Positions 63,475-64,000 of a DNA stretch of 64,000 nucleotides are shown in pieces (the stretch's first letter is position 1; each line of letters starts with the position of its first letter). The stretch spans positions 1-64,000 of the forward strand of contig NZ_CP044551.1 of assembly GCF_009859475.1 (NCBI RefSeq). The letters run 5' to 3'. The stretch is from Hydrogenophaga sp. BPS33 (GTDB taxonomy: Bacteria > Pseudomonadota > Gammaproteobacteria > Burkholderiales > Burkholderiaceae_C). The notes beneath the pieces were generated by a model that saw only the letters and a list, made by a program, of their open reading frames with translations, did no database searches and had not been told where the DNA came from. The position numbers and the translations under genes are program-made.

Positions 63475-64000
63475 TGACACTTGAGGGGCGCTTTCCGCGC
63501 CACCGGCCGAGCTGGCCGACCCCCTTCCTTGGCGTAAAACCTGCGGCGGTGGAGCTGCTGCGATGCTTGAGGATCGCGCGGCCGGTCGAACCGCGGCGAC
63601 CTGGTTGGGGAGTGTGAGGGGGCTTTGCCCCCTCGCAAGCTCTCGAACTTACTGCCTTCCGCCAGGCGCTTGCGCCTGGCTCTCCTAAGCCGTAGCGCCG
63701 AAGGCGCTCCATTGTGGGGTGAGGCCGCAAGGCGGCCGAGGGGCGTAGCCCCTGGGGGGATGGGAGGCCGCTTGCGGCCGGGTGGGATCGAGAAGGGGGG
63801 TTTCCCCCCTTCGGCGGCCGGTCATGCTGCGCGGTAGCTTGGGCCGTGTTGCCGTTTTTTTCGCCAGCCTCTGGTTAAAACTACCTGGTTATATAAAAAG
63901 GTTATAAAGACGGTTAAAAACCTGGTTAGCATGACCGAAAAACGCGCGTAAACCGTTGTCACGCCAAGGAAAAGCGCGAAGAGGCCGCCCCTCAAGTGTC
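63475..64000. other. IncP-1 vegetative origin oriV (left part)
   Basis: A TrfA iteron TGACACTTGAGGGGC at 63475-63489 is followed by GC-rich DNA with hairpins (63600-63850) and an AT-rich segment with repeated GGTTAAAA (63871-63930). At the window edge is an inverted iteron (GCCCCTCAAGTGTC, 63987-64000). The order GC-rich, AT-rich, iterons fits IncP-1 oriV read from its far side; the main iteron group and trfA should lie beyond 64000. Confidence 0.88.

Noticed and set aside
1..64000. tRNA, rRNA or other structured RNA genes
   Set aside because: None recognised by eye on either strand; hairpins seen are terminators, operators or repeats.

Overview
The window looks like a large catabolic plasmid from a betaproteobacterium of the Comamonas/Delftia/Variovorax/Achromobacter type. 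That host range is inferred from the high GC, an IncP-1 backbone, four IS1071 copies and aniline/chlorocatechol genes. It starts exactly at the start codon of a plasmid repA, which suggests the record was opened at a replication gene.

Left backbone (1-13.85 kb): a complete small replicon with repA, a secreted nuclease, a RadC-like protein, a KleA-like protein, a KfrA-like coiled-coil protein, a RepB-type primase, an iteron origin (about 8.16-8.45 kb), ssb, a KorA-like repressor, parA, parB, a probable oriT, mobC and a MOBP relaxase. Its non-coding DNA carries nine copies of a 40-bp inverted-repeat element of fixed length with mosaic cores, which I do not recognise.

Accessory block (13.85-56.52 kb): four IS1071 copies delimit three cargo segments. 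Segment A (17.06-28.81 kb) holds a partial meta-pathway tail (acetaldehyde dehydrogenase fragment, 4-hydroxy-2-oxovalerate aldolase, a frameshifted SDR, an outer-membrane MetA-like protein), an IS91/ISCR-like element with a 589-bp duplication of its end, a His-rich DMT transporter and a truncated RND efflux operon. Segment B (32.19-41.05 kb) holds IS66 debris and a chlorocatechol ortho-cleavage operon: ring-cleavage dioxygenase, Bug protein, MarR, YciI-like protein, maleylacetate reductase, cycloisomerase and dienelactone hydrolase, with a truncated divergent LysR gene. Segment C (44.25-53.32 kb) holds an aniline/chloroaniline dioxygenase operon in the order Q-T-A1-A2-B, a stub of its LysR regulator, and a divergent indolepyruvate-oxidoreductase-like pair. 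Segments C and B together would take (chloro)aniline to (chloro)catechol and then to maleylacetate/3-oxoadipate. One IS1071 copy has destroyed the regulators of both operons. IS1071 copies 1 and 3 have intact transposase genes. Copy 2 carries a 177-bp MITE-like insertion and copy 4 has two single-base deletions.

Right backbone (56.52-64 kb): an IncP-1 (probably beta) central control region on the minus strand: truncated kfrA, korB, incC, korA, kleF, kleE, a small ORF, kleA, korC, klcB, a small Cys-rich ORF and klcA, then a DinJ/YafQ-type toxin-antitoxin pair and the start of oriV. KorA, KorB and KorC operators sit where expected. The window therefore joins two replicons, each with its own korA-parA-parB-like control module, through an IS1071-bounded catabolic block.
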